Positions 45,386-55,908 are shown, numbered from the stretch's first letter. The stretch is DNA of 64,000 nt from Pseudoalteromonas peptidolytica (GCF_012641745.1 NZ_WEHZ01000001.1:1-64000); one strand, 5' to 3'. Notes: generated from the letters alone by a model not told the origin. Numbers and translations: made by a program.

Positions 45386-48073
45386 TTACTCCTTAGCTTT
45401 ATTTGCAAAAGCCATTACAAATAAAGCACCTTGTTCGCACTCTATACACTTAATGGTGCCGCCGTGTAACTTAATAATTTGACGACACAAAGCAAGTCCT
45501 ATTCCACTACCGTATTCTTGTGTTGTACCAAAGCGCCTAAATGGTTCGAATATTTGTTGTCGTCGTGATTTTGGTATTCCTATCCCATTATCTTGATAAT
45601 AGATCATGGTTTCACTACTACTTTGAGTAACTGAAATACGAATAATAGGTACCGTATCAGGTGATTTAAATTTGATGCTATTACTTATTAGATTTTGCAA
45701 TACTTGCAAAAATAAAGAAGCATCAAGCTGTAGCGGTACCTCAGCGTTTTCAAGCTTAATCTCGGCTTGACTTTCCTCTAAGCTAAAGCTCATCACTTCA
45801 CAAACATCCTCAATTAGTATAGACAAGTTAGTGGGTTGTCGCTTTAAAGTGTGTGAATGTAAGCGTGAAAGTTTTAGTAGGTCTTGGATCATGACTCGCA
45901 TTCGCTGACTGGCATCAACCAGCCTGTCGATTTCAAACTTTGCATCGTCATAGTCTTTAAGCTCAGGCGTGATCCTCTGTGCTAAGCTATCCGAAAAGGC
46001 GGTGATCTTTCTCAGCGGTTCTTGCAAGTCATGAGAGGCGATATATGCAAAATGCTTAAGGTGCGCGTTTGACTCCTGTAACTGAAGTAAGAGTTCTGTG
46101 TACTCAGTCATGTCGACGAAAGTACCTAACATCAATTCAGGTTCACCGTGTTTATCACGGGTGATAATGGTATCTACTGAGTAGCACCACACCCAATGCC
46201 CATCTTTGTGTTTAAATCGATACTTTATGGGAATAAGCACGCCATCTTGGCTAGATTTGATTTCTTCTATGTGCTCATACACCAAAGCGCGTTCACTCTC
46301 ATGGAAACAACTATCAAGGTCACAGAGCTCTAGTTCTTTCATGGTGTAGCCCAGTATTTGTGTATAGCGTTTATTGATCCGAGTATTTTTATGTGCTTTC
46401 AAGTCGTAGAGGTAAAGACCACACACCGCAGAGTCAATCATTCGTTGTAAGAAATTGTGATTATCCTTGAGTTCTTTTTCTGCAATTTTTCGTGCGGTAA
46501 TGTCTACAGCTACCCCGACAATACGCTCAACATTTTGTTTATGATCTTTTAACGGGTAGAGGGTAGTCTGATACCAGTGCGCTTTGCCTTTCAGTGGCAT
46601 CATTTCGGTGTAGTCGATTGGCTTTGCAAGCTCTACGCAGAGCAAGTAGTTTTTTTCTATTCTGTCGACTAATTCTGCGTCAAATGTCGCGCCTCTGAGC
46701 TCTTTCAGTGTTTTCCCAAGCACTTGTTCTAATTTTACTCCGGTGCGCTGACAGGCAAATTTATTGTACTCTAAAAAGCGAAAATCTTGATTTGGTTCGA
46801 CTTTCAATAACCAAATGGCTTGGCTTGAACCTTCGTAAATGGCATTTAAAATTTTGCTTTTCTCCGCAACCTGTAATTCAAGGGCTTTTCTTTGGTGAAT
46901 ATTTCTCAGCGCACCAGACATAATATGGGGTTTGCCATTGTCATCAAACTGACTGTTACCTACAGCAGAAAACCACGCATATTCACCTTTATTATCTCTG
47001 CCTAAATACTCTACAAAGTATTGTGCCTTCGTTTCAAAGTGTTGCTCGATAGCGGCTTGTACTTTATTTTGATGATCAGGGTGGATGTGTGCAAACCAGT
47101 CATCAAAAGTCACGTTTTCATCTTCTCTTTTGCCTATCATGGCTTTTAACCCAGCAGAGTAACTTACGCTATTGTCAACAACGTTCCACTCCCATATCCC
47201 ATCTTCTGTTGCACCAATGGCTCGTTTCATTTTATCTATAGAGTCGGCAAGCGCTTGTTCCGTCTTCTTTAGGGAGGAAAGGTTATTGAATACTGCAAGA
47301 ATAAGATGGGTACCATCATGAGGTTCTTGCACTAGTCGCATTTCCATCGGAATTTGGTTACCAAATTTATCTCGAACATGGCACAGTGACTCTTTACTGT
47401 AATCATTTTGATCAAGTAATGATTGGCTTACAGATTCGAGACTATCGAAGGGGTCATCCAAGCTGATGATGTCATGTAATCGTAATCCGATAAGTTCATC
47501 GGGGGAGTCATAACCAAGTTCACGATAGAAGTAAGGGTTACACTTACTTATCGAAAGCAACTCATCGAGCAGTAAGGTGCTTGTTGGCAGCGTATTGAGC
47601 ATAAATTCAGCGACCCTATGTTGATCAAGCTGGGTATGTAGGGCTTGCTTTTCATCGGTGACACGTTTGAGTTTTGCGCTAATACCATGAAATTGGTTTG
47701 GCGTTGGAATAGCGACTGCGCTTGGAATAAGCCTGAATAAGTATACCGCTGTGATCATAGAAATAAGGGCGGTTGCGGCTTTTGAGATCCCGTGTATACC
47801 ATACGCACCATGCCAAACGGTGTAGACACCAATAAGATGTGTTAAGCCACATAAGGTAATGAAGCTACAAAACAGCACGAATACCCAATTTTTGCCAACA
47901 TTAGGTCTCTGTTTTGCATAAATGATGATCGCCATGGGGATGGAAAAATATGCAGTCGCGATCAGAATATCGGAGATAACATTTGTCCATAGCAAATGAG
48001 GTTGCCACAAGTAGCAGTGGCCATGGGGCATGTAGGCATTGTGAAAAAAAGACTCAAATGAGTTCAAATCCAT
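45386..48073 (-). CDS. Multi-PAS histidine kinase with ethylene-receptor-like membrane sensor domain
   Basis: 895 residues. Residues about 25-120 form three transmembrane helices matching the plant ETR1 ethylene-binding domain. All key residues are present with a constant offset of ten: Asp35, Tyr42, Ile45, Pro46 (SDILIATAYFSIP), Cys75 and His79 (LCGLTHL, the Cu(I) ligands Cys65/His69 in ETR1). Then four PAS domains (about 155-270, 280-395, 405-530, 537-658), a dimerisation/phosphorylation helix with His681 (ASHDLQEPLRKI) and an ATPase domain (NLISNSIKF, DNGIGIP, GSGIGLAL). It starts a three-gene operon with the two regulators. Ethylene binding is inferred from residues; many bacterial relatives have unknown ligands. 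Confidence 0.9.
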   Translation of the reverse strand: MDLNSFESFFHNAYMPHGHCYLWQPHLLWTNVISDILIATAYFSIPMAIIIYAKQRPNVGKNWVFVLFCSFITLCGLTHLIGVYTVWHGAYGIHGISKAATALISMITAVYLFRLIPSAVAIPTPNQFHGISAKLKRVTDEKQALHTQLDQHRVAEFMLNTLPTSTLLLDELLSISKCNPYFYRELGYDSPDELIGLRLHDIISLDDPFDSLESVSQSLLDQNDYSKESLCHVRDKFGNQIPMEMRLVQEPHDGTHLILAVFNNLSSLKKTEQALADSIDKMKRAIGATEDGIWEWNVVDNSVSYSAGLKAMIGKREDENVTFDDWFAHIHPDHQNKVQAAIEQHFETKAQYFVEYLGRDNKGEYAWFSAVGNSQFDDNGKPHIMSGALRNIHQRKALELQVAEKSKILNAIYEGSSQAIWLLKVEPNQDFRFLEYNKFACQRTGVKLEQVLGKTLKELRGATFDAELVDRIEKNYLLCVELAKPIDYTEMMPLKGKAHWYQTTLYPLKDHKQNVERIVGVAVDITARKIAEKELKDNHNFLQRMIDSAVCGLYLYDLKAHKNTRINKRYTQILGYTMKELELCDLDSCFHESERALVYEHIEEIKSSQDGVLIPIKYRFKHKDGHWVWCYSVDTIITRDKHGEPELMLGTFVDMTEYTELLLQLQESNAHLKHFAYIASHDLQEPLRKITAFSDSLAQRITPELKDYDDAKFEIDRLVDASQRMRVMIQDLLKLSRLHSHTLKRQPTNLSILIEDVCEVMSFSLEESQAEIKLENAEVPLQLDASLFLQVLQNLISNSIKFKSPDTVPIIRISVTQSSSETMIYYQDNGIGIPKSRRQQIFEPFRRFGTTQEYGSGIGLALCRQIIKLHGGTIKCIECEQGALFVMAFANKAKE

Positions 48074-48539
48074 GTTATTTCCCTACCTTAAGTGATACCA
48101 ATTCCAGAGGGTAACTATCAAGCTGTGTTGGCTCTTTAACCTATTTGAGAAATATTCCTATACAATTGAATATAAAGTTTTTCGGCCTACGTAGTTGCAG
48201 TATTAATCTTCGAGTTATTAGCTCTATCGTTTTCTTTGCAAAATCGCGCATTTGCTATAATGCAATTAAAGATAATTAATTTGTTTCTAAGCTTAATTTG
48301 ATTGTAGTATATCTATTTGAAACTTCGAAAAGGTCAAATCTGAACTATACCAATTAGCCTAATTATTAGACGTTCATCAGGTTAGTAAGCGCGCTATTTT
48401 GAGCTAATAAATTACAGATTAGAATTGTCTGTATAGTTGTTTGAGATAAGGCTATTCCTACCGTTAGCATCAAAATTATGCTGTCGTCTGAAACAAGTAG
48501 AAAAACAAATGGTATTTCTGAGGCGAGTGAAGGATGAAA
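48074..48539. other. 466-bp spacer upstream of the ETR-like operon
   Basis: AT-rich, contains the promoter region of the kinase operon (minus strand, right to left start at 48073) and the 3' end of the trhP-yfhL transcript. A small minus frame (48366-48566) has no RBS or domain and is not accepted. No repeat A or B copy; a lone TACCAATT occurs twice. Confidence 0.4.
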
Positions 48540-48566
48540 AGAGAAAGTGAAGCCTTTAGGCTTCAC
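48540..48566 (-). terminator. Terminator of trhP-yfhL
   Basis: GTGAAGCC - TAAA - GGCTTCAC perfect eight-base stem on the minus strand followed by TTTCTCTTTT. The stem overlaps the yfhL stop codon. Confidence 0.75.
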
Positions 48567-48817
48567 GGATTTGGTTCAGTAAGGCGAAGATACTTTTCAG
48601 CCAGTTGATCGAGGCTTTCCTTATAGTTTGGGTCCGGCTTGATACAGTCTATTGGGCATACACTCACACAAGTTGGTGTATCGTAATGCCCCACGCATTC
48701 TGTGCACTTATCTGGGTCAATTTGATAAATTTTATCGCCCATATAAATGGCTTGATTTGGACATTCAGGGTCACACATGTCACAGTTGATACATTTATCG
48801 TTGATCAAAAGTGCCAT
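48563..48817 (-). CDS. yfhL: YfhL-type ferredoxin with two 4Fe-4S clusters
   Basis: 84 residues. Two cluster motifs: CINCDMCDPECPNQAI and CTECVGHYDTPTCVSVCPIDC, the second with the insertion typical of the YfhL/Alvin group. Electron carrier in the cytoplasm. It follows trhP by two bases, so a role as electron donor in TrhP-dependent tRNA hydroxylation is likely, in line with the link between these proteins in E. coli. Confidence 0.92.
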   Translation of the reverse strand: MALLINDKCINCDMCDPECPNQAIYMGDKIYQIDPDKCTECVGHYDTPTCVSVCPIDCIKPDPNYKESLDQLAEKYLRLTEPNP

Positions 48818-48819
48818 GA

Positions 48820-50178
48820 CTAAGCCTTTTTAAATGGGTTTCGTGTGTCCTCATGCTGACCTAAATTACGCATTAAAATCGCATGGTCTAAGTCAATATC
48901 TTCCGGCAATGGGATCTTTACAACATGGCCTGAGCCTTTAGCGTCATCAATGGTCTCACCTTTTTTATTTTCCATGTGTTCAAGGTTAAAGTGAATATTC
49001 CCTTTTGGTGTCATCAACTCAAGGCTGTGTCCTGTGCAGAATTTGTTCTTTACGTCGATTTCAACTAAGCCATTGTTTGTGCGACCTAGCACTTCACCGA
49101 CAAATTGTTGTTTATCTGAAATAGAGTGGCCGTAGTCGTAGTTTTGGTAGTCCTGATGTACATGACGCTTTAAGAAGCCTTCGGTGTAGCCTCGGTGAGC
49201 AAGATTCTCTAGAGTTTTCATTAAGCTGGGATCAAATGGCTTACCCGCCACTGCATCATCGATGGCTTTACGATAAACTTGAGCGGTACGTGCAACGTAA
49301 TAGAAAGATTTGGTACGACCTTCAATTTTAAGGCTATGTACGCCCATACGAGTCAACTGGTCAACATACTGTACAGCACGTAAGTCTTTGGAGTTCATGA
49401 TGTATGTGCCGTGTTCATCCTCAAACGCTGGCATATATTCACCTGGACGGCCTTGCTCTTCGAGCATAAAGACTTGATCGGTTGGCTGGCCTTCACCCAA
49501 AGTAGGAATAATGGCCTTTGGATCCACTTTATGCACTACGTCACCGGTTTCGTCTTCTTGACCTGGCTTTACGTCGTAACTCCAGCGACAGGCATTGGTA
49601 CACGTCCCTTGGTTTGGATCGCGTTTATTGATGTAACCAGATAACAAACAGCGCCCAGAGTATGCCATGCACAGTGCCCCATGGACAAACACCTCAAGTT
49701 CTGTTTCTGGGCAAAGCGCACGGATCTCTTCTATTTCTTGTAGTGATAGTTCACGAGAAAGAATTACGCGCTCAATTCCTTGTTTGGCCCAAAATTGTAC
49801 CGCAGCATAGTTGACTGCATTAGCCTGTACAGAAAGGTGAATTGGCATATCAGGCCACTTGTCACGTACGAGCATAATTAGCCCAGGATCGGACATGATA
49901 AGCGCATCTGGTTTCATCGCGATGACGGGTTCAATATCACGTAAGTAGGTCTTTACTTTGCCATTATGCGGCGCAATATTTGACACCACATAAAGCTTTT
50001 TATTCTGCTGGTGGGCTTCATTGATACCTATCTCAAGGTTCTCAAGGTCAAATTCGTTATTACGCACTCGCAAACTATATCTAGGTTGTCCGGCATAGAC
50101 GGCATCGGCACCGTACGCAAAAGCGTAACGCATATTCTTTAAACTGCCGGCTGGAGAGAGAAGTTCTGGTACAAACAT
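48820..50178 (-). CDS. trhP: tRNA 5-hydroxyuridine modification protein TrhP (YegQ, U32 family)
   Basis: 452 residues. U32 peptidase-like protein that, with prephenate, contributes to 5-hydroxyuridine at tRNA wobble position 34. Signatures: MFVPELLSPAGSLKNMRYAFAYGADAVYAG at the start, LEVFVHGALCMAYSGRCLLSGYI.KRDPNQGTCTNACRW with the conserved cysteines, and MNSKDLRAVQYVDQLTRMGVHSLKIEGRTKS. Cotranscribed with the ferredoxin gene downstream. The spacer 50179-50448 has no gene. Confidence 0.93.
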   Translation of the reverse strand: MFVPELLSPAGSLKNMRYAFAYGADAVYAGQPRYSLRVRNNEFDLENLEIGINEAHQQNKKLYVVSNIAPHNGKVKTYLRDIEPVIAMKPDALIMSDPGLIMLVRDKWPDMPIHLSVQANAVNYAAVQFWAKQGIERVILSRELSLQEIEEIRALCPETELEVFVHGALCMAYSGRCLLSGYINKRDPNQGTCTNACRWSYDVKPGQEDETGDVVHKVDPKAIIPTLGEGQPTDQVFMLEEQGRPGEYMPAFEDEHGTYIMNSKDLRAVQYVDQLTRMGVHSLKIEGRTKSFYYVARTAQVYRKAIDDAVAGKPFDPSLMKTLENLAHRGYTEGFLKRHVHQDYQNYDYGHSISDKQQFVGEVLGRTNNGLVEIDVKNKFCTGHSLELMTPKGNIHFNLEHMENKKGETIDDAKGSGHVVKIPLPEDIDLDHAILMRNLGQHEDTRNPFKKA

Positions 50179-50448
50179 GGTTTACCTCATACATTGAACT
50201 GATTACGGGTCAGCTGTTGAGTGATTTCGTGCGCTGATTCTAAAAAGCGGCGCAGTATAGAAGAAAGCCTGTAAAATAATTTTGATGTAGATCAGGTTTT
50301 TCGATGTTGTCTGTGAAGCAAATAGATTTCCCTGTCAGCTGGGCTGTAGCGGTGAATTATGGACGTTTATTGATATTAAATTGACTAAACTTCTTTATCT
50401 TCTCAAAGAAAGCGGCGTGAGATAGTAGGTTTTTTCTACCAAACAACG

Positions 50449-50454
50449 TATAAT
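50449..50454 (+). promoter_or_regulatory. Extended -10 box of ndk
   Basis: TATAAT 42 bases upstream of the ndk ATG; a clear -35 is not seen. Position and sequence fit a sigma-70 promoter with a leader of about 35 bases. Confidence 0.45.
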
Positions 50455-50495
50455 TCGCGCCCGTTAATATTCACAACAATATTTTGGAGCAAAAG

Positions 50496-50927
50496 ATGGC
50501 TTTAGAGCGTACTTTTTCAATCATCAAGCCTGATGCGGTAGCTAAAAACCACATCGGTGCTATCTACAACCGTTTTGAGTCTGCTGGTCTTAAAATCGTT
50601 GCATCAAAAATGGTTCACCTTTCTCAAGAGAAAGCTGAAGGTTTCTACGCAGAGCACAAAGAGCGTCCTTTCTTTGGTGCACTAGTTTCTTTCATGACTT
50701 CAGGCCCTGTAATGGTTCAGGTTCTTGAAGGTGAAGATGCAGTTCGTAAAAACCGTGAAATCATGGGTGCTACTAACCCTGCAGAAGCGTTAGCTGGTAC
50801 ACTACGTGCTGACTATGCAGACAGCATCGACGAGAACGCTGTACACGGTTCTGACGCACCAGAGTCTGCTGCTCGCGAAATCGCTTACTTCTTCGCTGAA
50901 GAAGAAATCTGCCCACGTACTCGTTAA
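50496..50927 (+). CDS. ndk: Nucleoside diphosphate kinase
   Basis: 143 residues from the ATG at 50496 ([15 protein letters not shown]), TTTGGAG upstream; a TTG four codons earlier is rejected. Transfers the gamma phosphate among nucleotides through a phospho-histidine in [12 protein letters not shown]. Family length. Starts the conserved block ndk-rlmN-pilW-rodZ-ispG-hisS, with its own terminator. Codon use is strongly biased, as for a highly expressed gene. Confidence 0.97.
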   Translation: MALERTFSIIKPDAVAKNHIGAIYNRFESAGLKIVASKMVHLSQEKAEGFYAEHKERPFFGALVSFMTSGPVMVQVLEGEDAVRKNREIMGATNPAEALAGTLRADYADSIDENAVHGSDAPESAAREIAYFFAEEEICPRTR

Positions 50928-50943
50928 TTCGAGACTAGGTGCC

Positions 50944-50970
50944 AAAAAAGGGCTTTCGAGCCCTTTTTTT
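50944..50970 (+). terminator. Terminator of ndk
   Basis: AAAAAAGGGCT - TTCG - AGCCCTTTTTTT, a strong stem with UUCG loop and T-run 17 bases after the stop. Confidence 0.95.
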
Positions 50971-51130
50971 GTCCCGTAGCCAAATGGTGTTGATATGGGA
51001 TAAGCGTGCTTTGTAAAGTAATCACACTACTTCACAAAACACGTTTCATTATTTGTGATGTTTGCTGCTTTTTTGTACAATGCTCAGTTGGCAATTAAGC
51101 TGTTTTTACCGTCTATAACCGAGGTTGTTC

Positions 51131-52267
51131 ATGACCACTATTGAGAAAAAAATTAACTTACTTGATTTAAATCGCGAGGGGATGCGCGAGTTATTTGCAT
51201 CATATGGCGAAAAGCCGTTTCGCGCGGATCAGGTGATGAAATGGATTTATCATTTTGGTATCGATAATTTCGATGAGATGAGTAACTTAAATAAAAAACT
51301 TCGTGCACGTTTGCAGGCTGAGTGTGAGATTAAAGCGCCTGAAATATCAGTAAAGCAAGAGGCTTCAGATGGCACCATCAAATATGCACTGTTACTCGAA
51401 GGCGGCCAAGAAGTTGAAACCGTGTGGATCCCAGAAAAAGATAGAGCCACACTGTGTGTATCTTCTCAGGTTGGCTGTGCGTTGGAATGTACTTTTTGCT
51501 CAACGGCGCAGCAGGGCTTTAACCGTAACTTAAAAGTGTCTGAGATCATAGGTCAGGTTTGGCGCGTGGCAACCGACATTGGTCTACATAAAGGTGATAG
51601 CACTAAGCGCCCAATTACTAACATCGTGATGATGGGTATGGGTGAGCCTCTGTTAAACCTCAATAACGTTGTACCAGCGATGGAGCTGATGATGGACGAT
51701 TGGGCGTTTGGCCTATCCAAGCGCCGCGTCACGCTCAGTACATCAGGCGTGGTACCTGCGCTTGACATCTTGAAAGAAAAAATAGATGTGGCACTTGCAA
51801 TTTCACTACATGCACCAAATAACCCACTTCGCGATGTGCTTGTACCAATCAATAAAAAGTATCCAATTGAAGAGTTCTTAGCGGCATGTCGCCGTTATAT
51901 TGATGGCTCAAAGGCGAATAAAGATGTCACCATTGAGTATGTAATGCTGCAAGATGTTAATGACAGCACGGATCATGCCCATGAGTTAGTAAAAGTGCTT
52001 AAAGGCACGCCATCAAAGATTAACTTGATCCCGTTCAACCCGTTCCCTGGTAACGAATATGGCCGCTCTAGTAATAGCCGTATCGATAGATTCTCGAAAG
52101 TGTTACAAGCGGCTGGACTGACTTGTATTGTGCGTCGTACTCGTGGCGATGATATTGATGCTGCATGTGGTCAGTTGGTTGGTGATGTTGTGGATAGAAC
52201 CAAGCGTCTAGCCAAGAAAAAGCAACGTGATGACAACGCAATTGCTGTCAATGTGAGTGCACAATAA
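51131..52267 (+). CDS. rlmN: Dual-specificity RNA methyltransferase RlmN
   Basis: 378 residues from the ATG at 51131 (MTTIEKK); a TTG at 51125 is less likely. Radical-SAM enzyme that makes 2-methyladenosine at 23S rRNA A2503 and tRNA A37. The CxxxCxxC cluster motif is in [21 protein letters not shown], GxGEPLLN follows, and the C-terminal catalytic Cys is in DIDAACGQL. Confidence 0.97.
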   Translation: MTTIEKKINLLDLNREGMRELFASYGEKPFRADQVMKWIYHFGIDNFDEMSNLNKKLRARLQAECEIKAPEISVKQEASDGTIKYALLLEGGQEVETVWIPEKDRATLCVSSQVGCALECTFCSTAQQGFNRNLKVSEIIGQVWRVATDIGLHKGDSTKRPITNIVMMGMGEPLLNLNNVVPAMELMMDDWAFGLSKRRVTLSTSGVVPALDILKEKIDVALAISLHAPNNPLRDVLVPINKKYPIEEFLAACRRYIDGSKANKDVTIEYVMLQDVNDSTDHAHELVKVLKGTPSKINLIPFNPFPGNEYGRSSNSRIDRFSKVLQAAGLTCIVRRTRGDDIDAACGQLVGDVVDRTKRLAKKKQRDDNAIAVNVSAQ

Positions 52268-52273
52268 CAAATA

Positions 52274-52303
52274 ATGAGCTGGCTTGGGTCAGCTCATTTC
52301 ATC
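52274..52303 (+). terminator. Hairpin after rlmN
   Basis: ATGAGCTG - GCTTGGGT - CAGCTCAT stem seven bases after the stop; followed by TTTCATCT. Weak terminator before pilW. Confidence 0.45.
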
Positions 52304-52409
52304 TGAGTCTCAGATAAGTTCTGGTTATCTTACAAAAAATGGGTGAATCTCGTAGCCTTTTGGGTAATATAGTGCAGATATAAAACCCAGTGGCATTCAA
52401 AGGTGAGTG

Positions 52410-53900
52410 ATGCAATCGCGAAATTATCGCAAAACAGGATTGGCTGCATCCATTCTCGCAGGTGCGAGTTTAGTTTTGTCAGGTTGTGTGACGGAGCGCA
52501 GCTATCGTGCTGATGGCCGTCCAGTAGCCGAGCAGCAAGTCAATAACACCAATGCTGCTAGAACTCGTATCGCGCTTGCACTTCAATATCTCAATTCAGG
52601 TAATACTACGTCAGCGAAGTTTAATCTTGAGCGCGCGTTGCAACTCGCGCCAAAGCTGGCAGAAGCACATTATACGCTGGCCTATTACTATGAGCAGGTG
52701 GGAGAGCAACAGCGTGCCGACAATGCGTACCAAGTGGCATTGGATATTGAACCTGATAATCCCGATACGCTAAATAACTATGGCACGTTTTTGTGCCGAG
52801 TAGGGCAGTACGATAAAGCTAATGCGTACTTTTTTAAGGCAATTGAAGTGCCAAGTTATCTCAGAGTTGCAGCCAGTTACGAAAACTTAGCATTATGTGC
52901 TTTGAAGCAAAATGAATATTTACTTGCTGAGGACTATTTGCAAAGCGCTATTAAGCATAATGCACAGCAGATCTCTTCACAGCTGGCTTTAGCCGGTCTG
53001 TATTATGCGCGCAGTGACTTTTTGCGAGTCGAAGATATTCTAGAAAGTATTGAAAAGCGGGGTTTTGTTTCTCCCAGAAGCCTGATGCTTGGCCACCTTG
53101 TTCACATGCAAATGGGACATTTACAAAAAGCGCAGGACTTAGCAACCACGTTAGTGCAAAGCTATCCAAAGTCAGCGCAGGCGGCCTTGATATTAACTGA
53201 CAATACTGTGGCGAGTGAGTTTGAACGACTGAGGAATCGATACCGAGAAGCGCAGCTTAACAAGTTGGCTGGTGCGTCACCCAGTCATATCGTTGCAAAT
53301 CCAAAGATAAAAATTAAACGTAAAAAAACGCAACGCAAATCAACGCCTATATTCACTGCTGATTCACCTGTAGAGACTAATAATTTTGCGCCAGTAGCAA
53401 AACCTGAGGTAGTTAAAAATTCTCCAGTGGCAACTACGTCATTGCGCTCTGATGAGCAAGTTGAGTTCTATCAACCAAATCCTGCAGATGTCACCTTTAG
53501 TGAAGTGCCAAAGGAACGTCATGTAGTGACCGCGGCAGCAACTAACACTTCTATACCGCTGCTAAACAGCGAATTAACGCCACCAAGGGTAGCGTTTCAC
53601 ACGGTTATAGCAGGTGAAAACCTATTTAGTATTTCTGTAAAATACGACATTAAAATGGTCGATTTGATGCAGTATAATCAAGTGCGTGAATCTGCAAGGT
53701 TAGTTGCGGGTCAAAAGGTGTATCTAAATAATCCCAATGTGATCCATAAAATCGCTGTGGGAGATACTTTGCTCAGCGTAGCCGATCGATATGGTGTGTT
53801 GATCGATGAAATTATGCGATGGAATAAGCTAACTCCTGACGTGGCGCTGCAAGCAGGCCACGGATTATTAATAGTAGACCCAACAAATTACGTTTTATGA
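52410..53900 (+). CDS. pilW: PilW/PilF-type pilotin lipoprotein with C-terminal LysM pair
   Basis: 496 residues from the ATG at 52410 (AAGG upstream; an in-frame GTG just before is rejected). Lipobox LSGC, then about five TPR units (50-260; LQYLNSGNTTSAKFNLERALQLAP, YYEQVGEQQRADNAYQ) as in PilW/PilF, which pilots PilQ secretin assembly for type IV pili. PilW proteins are usually about 250 residues; this one has a 240-residue extension: a disordered basic/Pro-Val linker and two LysM domains (about 388-435, FHTVIAGENLFSISVKYDI; 446-492, IHKIAVGDTLLSVADRYGV). These would bind peptidoglycan. Overlaps rodZ by four bases. Confidence 0.9.
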   Translation: MQSRNYRKTGLAASILAGASLVLSGCVTERSYRADGRPVAEQQVNNTNAARTRIALALQYLNSGNTTSAKFNLERALQLAPKLAEAHYTLAYYYEQVGEQQRADNAYQVALDIEPDNPDTLNNYGTFLCRVGQYDKANAYFFKAIEVPSYLRVAASYENLALCALKQNEYLLAEDYLQSAIKHNAQQISSQLALAGLYYARSDFLRVEDILESIEKRGFVSPRSLMLGHLVHMQMGHLQKAQDLATTLVQSYPKSAQAALILTDNTVASEFERLRNRYREAQLNKLAGASPSHIVANPKIKIKRKKTQRKSTPIFTADSPVETNNFAPVAKPEVVKNSPVATTSLRSDEQVEFYQPNPADVTFSEVPKERHVVTAAATNTSIPLLNSELTPPRVAFHTVIAGENLFSISVKYDIKMVDLMQYNQVRESARLVAGQKVYLNNPNVIHKIAVGDTLLSVADRYGVLIDEIMRWNKLTPDVALQAGHGLLIVDPTNYVL

Positions 53901-54784
53901 ACCAAAATATGAAAGAGCAAGAAGCACCTGAACAAGAGCAGCCTTCAATCGGGCAAACTTTGGCGACTGCAAGACAAAATGCTGGGATCAGTTTTGCTGA
54001 GATTGAATCACGTCTAAAGATGACTCATGCCCAACTCACTAAGCTCGAGCAGGACGATTATCAAGATTTAGGGCCTGAAACATTTGTGCGTGGTTATATT
54101 AAAAACTATGCTGCATTGCTTGGACTAAATCCGGTAGAGGTACTGGCCATGTACCAATCACCAGTGGTACCGCCGCAGAAAAAACGAATGCAGAGCTTTT
54201 CGCGTCGTACGCACAAAGAGGCACATGATAGCCGTTTAATGATGGTGAGTTATATCGTGCTTGCTATTGTGTTGGGATCCTCAGCGTTGTGGTTTTGGCA
54301 GACCAATACTTCGGAGCCTGAAAGCGCTCAAGAAAGCGCGATCACCACAATTGAAGCACCAGAGCTTGAAGTACCAGAGCTTGAAGTAACAAGCGATCAA
54401 GAAGAGATACAAAACGACGAGCCAGAACAGTCTGAGAGTACAGGCGCGCTAGAAGAGCAGCCAACAAGTACGCTTGAGGTGGCGACATCAACGCCTGCCC
54501 AGAGCAACCCGAAAGAGCAGACTAAACGCGCGCCAGGGAGCAGCACGGTGGTGATGTACTTTAATGAAGAAAGTTGGGTTGAAATGTTTGATGCAACCCA
54601 AGAGCGCGTGGCATTTGGGGTTAAAAAAGCAGGATATACCATGACAGTTGAAGGGAAAGCCCCTTTTTCTGTTATACTCGGCAAGCATCGGGCCGTAGAG
54701 GTCACACTTGATGGTAAACCTGTGACCTTGCCAGAGTTCACTAAAAACCGTCTAGCCAAATTTAATTTACCGTTAGCAGAGTAG
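53897..54784 (+). CDS. rodZ: Cytoskeletal protein RodZ
   Basis: 295 residues. N-terminal HTH_25 ([24 protein letters not shown]...YLKNYA-type), single transmembrane helix about 113-133, an acidic Glu/Pro linker, and a periplasmic DUF4115 domain ([23 protein letters not shown]). Links MreB to the cell-wall machinery for rod shape. Starts inside the pilW stop (ATGA). Confidence 0.93.
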   Translation: MNQNMKEQEAPEQEQPSIGQTLATARQNAGISFAEIESRLKMTHAQLTKLEQDDYQDLGPETFVRGYIKNYAALLGLNPVEVLAMYQSPVVPPQKKRMQSFSRRTHKEAHDSRLMMVSYIVLAIVLGSSALWFWQTNTSEPESAQESAITTIEAPELEVPELEVTSDQEEIQNDEPEQSESTGALEEQPTSTLEVATSTPAQSNPKEQTKRAPGSSTVVMYFNEESWVEMFDATQERVAFGVKKAGYTMTVEGKAPFSVILGKHRAVEVTLDGKPVTLPEFTKNRLAKFNLPLAE

Positions 54785-54789
54785 TCAGC

Positions 54790-55908
54790 ATGTTTTCAGA
54801 ACCACCTATTAAGCGTAGAAAGTCAACGAGGATCTATGTCGGTAATGTGCCTATTGGTGATGGCGCACCGATAGCGGTGCAATCGATGACGAATACTAAC
54901 ACCCTAGATGTCGATGCAACGGTGGCGCAGATAAGAGCTATCCAAGATGCGGGCGCTGATATCGTTCGCGTTTCTGTGCCGACCATGGATGCCGCTGAAG
55001 CATTCAAAAGCATTAAAGCACAAGTAGACATTCCACTGGTGACAGACATTCATTTCGACTACCGCATCGCTTTACAAGTTGCCAAGTATGGTGCGGACTG
55101 TCTGCGGATCAACCCTGGCAATATCGGTAGTGAAGACAGGATCCGCGCTGTGATTGACGCAGCTGGTGAACACAATATTCCTATTCGAATTGGGGTCAAT
55201 GGCGGGTCACTTGAGCGAGACTTGCAAGAGAAGTACGGTGAGCCAACACCTGAGGCTTTACTTGAGTCCGCGATGCGTCACGTTGAGATTCTTCAGCGTC
55301 ATAACTTCGATCAGTTTAAGGTATCGGTAAAAGCGTCAGATGTGTTTCTGGCGGTGGGCGCTTATCGTCTACTCGCTAAAGAAATCGATCAGCCACTACA
55401 TTTAGGGATCACAGAAGCTGGTGGCTTTAGAGCCGGTTCAGTGAAGTCGGCAGTGGGTCTTGGCATGTTGTTGGCTGAGGGGATAGGTGACACCCTGCGC
55501 GTTTCTCTTGCTGCTGATCCAGTACAAGAGATAAAAGTTGGCTTCGATATCCTTAAATCGCTGCGTATCCGTTCGCGTGGTATTAACTTTATCGCTTGCC
55601 CAAGCTGTTCAAGACAAGAGTTTGATGTGGTCAACACCATGAATCAACTTGAAGAGCGTCTAGAAGATATCACTACGCCAATTTCGGTGTCGGTGATAGG
55701 GTGTGTGGTAAATGGCCCTGGTGAAGCATTAGTGAGTGATTTAGGTCTTGCAGGTGCAAATCGCCGCTCAGGGCTTTACATTAATGGTGAACGTCAAAAA
55801 ACACGTATTGATAATGATGATATTGTTGCTCAGCTTGAATCTCAAATTAGAGAGTATGTAGAGAAAAAAGAGAGCGAAGAAAAAATCGATGTAAAAATCA
55901 TCGACTGA
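54790..55908 (+). CDS. ispG: 4-hydroxy-3-methylbut-2-enyl diphosphate synthase
   Basis: 372 residues. Penultimate MEP-pathway enzyme, converting MEcPP to HMBPP with a 4Fe-4S cluster. The cluster cysteines are in [10 protein letters not shown] and [10 protein letters not shown]-terminal [27 protein letters not shown] is typical. Five bases after rodZ. Confidence 0.97.
   Translation: MFSEPPIKRRKSTRIYVGNVPIGDGAPIAVQSMTNTNTLDVDATVAQIRAIQDAGADIVRVSVPTMDAAEAFKSIKAQVDIPLVTDIHFDYRIALQVAKYGADCLRINPGNIGSEDRIRAVIDAAGEHNIPIRIGVNGGSLERDLQEKYGEPTPEALLESAMRHVEILQRHNFDQFKVSVKASDVFLAVGAYRLLAKEIDQPLHLGITEAGGFRAGSVKSAVGLGMLLAEGIGDTLRVSLAADPVQEIKVGFDILKSLRIRSRGINFIACPSCSRQEFDVVNTMNQLEERLEDITTPISVSVIGCVVNGPGEALVSDLGLAGANRRSGLYINGERQKTRIDNDDIVAQLESQIREYVEKKESEEKIDVKIID

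Noticed and set aside
48366-48566. 66-codon minus frame between the ETR-like operon and yfhL
   Set aside because: Hydrophobic but without RBS or family, and it starts inside the yfhL terminator.
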